A stretch of DNA of 64,000 nt, from positions 242,689-306,688 of the forward strand of contig JADKFY010000004.1 of assembly GCA_016717305.1 (NCBI GenBank), read 5' to 3'. The stretch comes from Flavobacteriales bacterium. Its GTDB lineage: Bacteria > Bacteroidota > Bacteroidia > Flavobacteriales_F > PHOS-HE28. Shown here in pieces: positions 63,194 through 64,000 of the stretch; position 1 is the first letter of the stretch; every line of letters begins with the position of its first letter. A program made the position numbers and the translations under genes. A model generated the notes under the pieces. It saw nothing but the letters and a program-made list of their open reading frames with translations, was not told the DNA's origin and made no database searches.

Positions 63194-64000
63194 ATGAAAC
63201 ACCTTTTACTCTGCTTATTCTGCGCTATCGCAATGCTACCTGCCAATGCACAAAGTTCGTGCAGCACAGCCACGGTTATCGCTGCAGGGATCCACACTAC
63301 CGGGGCCTTGGATGGTATTGAGCCTACCGACCTTTGCGTTGGAGGCGAATTGGGGGGGGCGGGCACGTGGTACAGTTTCACGGCCATCTCCGATACCACC
63401 ATGCAATTGACCACCCACGTGAACGGATATCCGGATGTGGACACGCGCGTACACATCTATGTGGGTGCGTGCGATCTGCTCACTTGCTACGCCGGAGACG
63501 ATGATTCCGGCCCGAATTACACGTCCATCGTAAACTTTCCAGTGGTATCAGGCACCACGTATACCATTGCCTTCGACACCTTCTGGAGTTCATCCCCATT
63601 CACCTTCGAGCTCTATGCGTTGTACACACCGCCACCGCCAGAAGGCTCTGTCAGCTTCATCTCCACACAGATCTTGGGAATGGGCGGAGTAATGGGTGTG
63701 GTGGATATGAACAATGACGGGCTGGACGATGTGGTGGGCCCGGGCGGTTCCAGCATACAGATCGGGTATCAATTGGCTACACCTGGATTCGTTACCAGCA
63801 CCTATCAGACATCACAAGCAGTGAATGAGGCCGGATGGAGTTTTGCGATCGGCGATTGGGACAGCAACGGTCACCGCGACCTGCTGTATGGTGGTGGCAA
63901 TGGTGCCACCTTCATGAAGGCGGATGCGACAGGAACGAGCTACGAGCAGATCACCTTTCCGGAGTACATCTTCTGCCAACGGACCAACTTCGTGGACCTC
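63194..64000 (+). CDS. Secreted protein with FG-GAP/VCBS-like repeats, 5' part (continues beyond window)
   Basis: An open frame from ATG 63194 to the window end (269 codons so far). It opens with a signal peptide (MKHLLLCLFCAIAMLPANAQ, cleavage after ANAQ), followed by a CTT-type Cys-containing beta domain (WYSFTAISDTTMQLTTHV, TRVHIYVGACD). It then has the FG-GAP/VCBS-like repeats VVDMNNDGLDDVVG and IGDWDSNGHRDLLYGG (D-x-N-x-D calcium loops). Such proteins are extracellular; a T9SS domain would be expected beyond the window. The upstream 202 bp hold nothing recognisable. Confidence 0.75.
   Translation, partial: MKHLLLCLFCAIAMLPANAQSSCSTATVIAAGIHTTGALDGIEPTDLCVGGELGGAGTWYSFTAISDTTMQLTTHVNGYPDVDTRVHIYVGACDLLTCYAGDDDSGPNYTSIVNFPVVSGTTYTIAFDTFWSSSPFTFELYALYTPPPPEGSVSFISTQILGMGGVMGVVDMNNDGLDDVVGPGGSSIQIGYQLATPGFVTSTYQTSQAVNEAGWSFAIGDWDSNGHRDLLYGGGNGATFMKADATGTSYEQITFPEYIFCQRTNFVDL

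Overview
The window looks like a chromosomal segment of a Bacteroidota bacterium, most likely Flavobacteriales. The reasons are type IX secretion (T9SS) sorting domains at the ends of many very large secreted proteins, SprB/PKD/HYR-type surface repeats, a gliding-motility type C-terminal domain, and promoter-like TAnnTTTG boxes in place of Shine-Dalgarno sites. Housekeeping genes (ffh, folD, rarA, recA, selD, mnmH) are scattered between large secreted-protein genes. I found no insertion sequences, prophage, CRISPR array, tRNA or rRNA.

Layout. 1-2.9 kb: end of ffh, folD, and a minus-strand HAD-type protein plus outer-membrane protein pair. 3.1-11 kb: three tandem paralogous secreted Cys-rich (CUB-like) T9SS proteins; the second is frameshifted, and the third has lost one internal module by an apparent repeat-to-repeat deletion. 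11-15.5 kb: a GH92 mannosidase and rarA. 15.6-24.3 kb: one giant minus-strand surface protein with about 16 near-identical 222-bp repeats, interrupted by frameshifts and one stop codon. 24.9-29.5 kb: recA, a TPR lipoprotein, a rhodanese lipoprotein and a secreted esterase. 29.6-39.1 kb: six of seven consecutive genes carry frameshifts (HI0933-type flavoprotein, DUF6787-like protein, TolB-like lipoprotein, radical SAM protein, ThpR, GSDH/PA14 protein) and only an endonuclease I gene is intact. 39.3-43 kb: the intact paralogue of the last broken gene. 43-50.6 kb: mixed genes, including a PAP2 phosphatase, a UspA/sugar dehydrogenase pair, an AT-hook protein, the selD/mnmH selenium pair and a one-haem lipoprotein.

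50.7-56.6 kb is the most unusual region: 14 tightly packed plus-strand genes headed by an ArsR repressor. They include four SRPBCC/AHSA1 proteins, two DUF1801 proteins, a GyrI-like protein, a YdeI-like protein, a glyoxalase-fold protein, a zinc-ribbon/HhH protein, a DoxX-like membrane protein and two unrecognised proteins. It reads as one regulon of small ligand-binding proteins. 56.6-58.6 kb is an arsenosugar biosynthesis operon (peroxidase-like protein, ArsS radical SAM, glycosyltransferase) joined by ATGA overlaps. 58.7-63 kb is a 1,420-residue repeat protein with a gliding-motility C-terminal domain, and the window ends inside another secreted protein.

Two general points. First, many start codons sit 4-5 nt downstream of a TAnnTTTG-like box, which suggests leaderless transcripts and fixes several starts. 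Second, most gene breaks are single-base losses or gains in homopolymers and the stitched translations keep their family motifs, so they look more like consensus errors than real pseudogenes.
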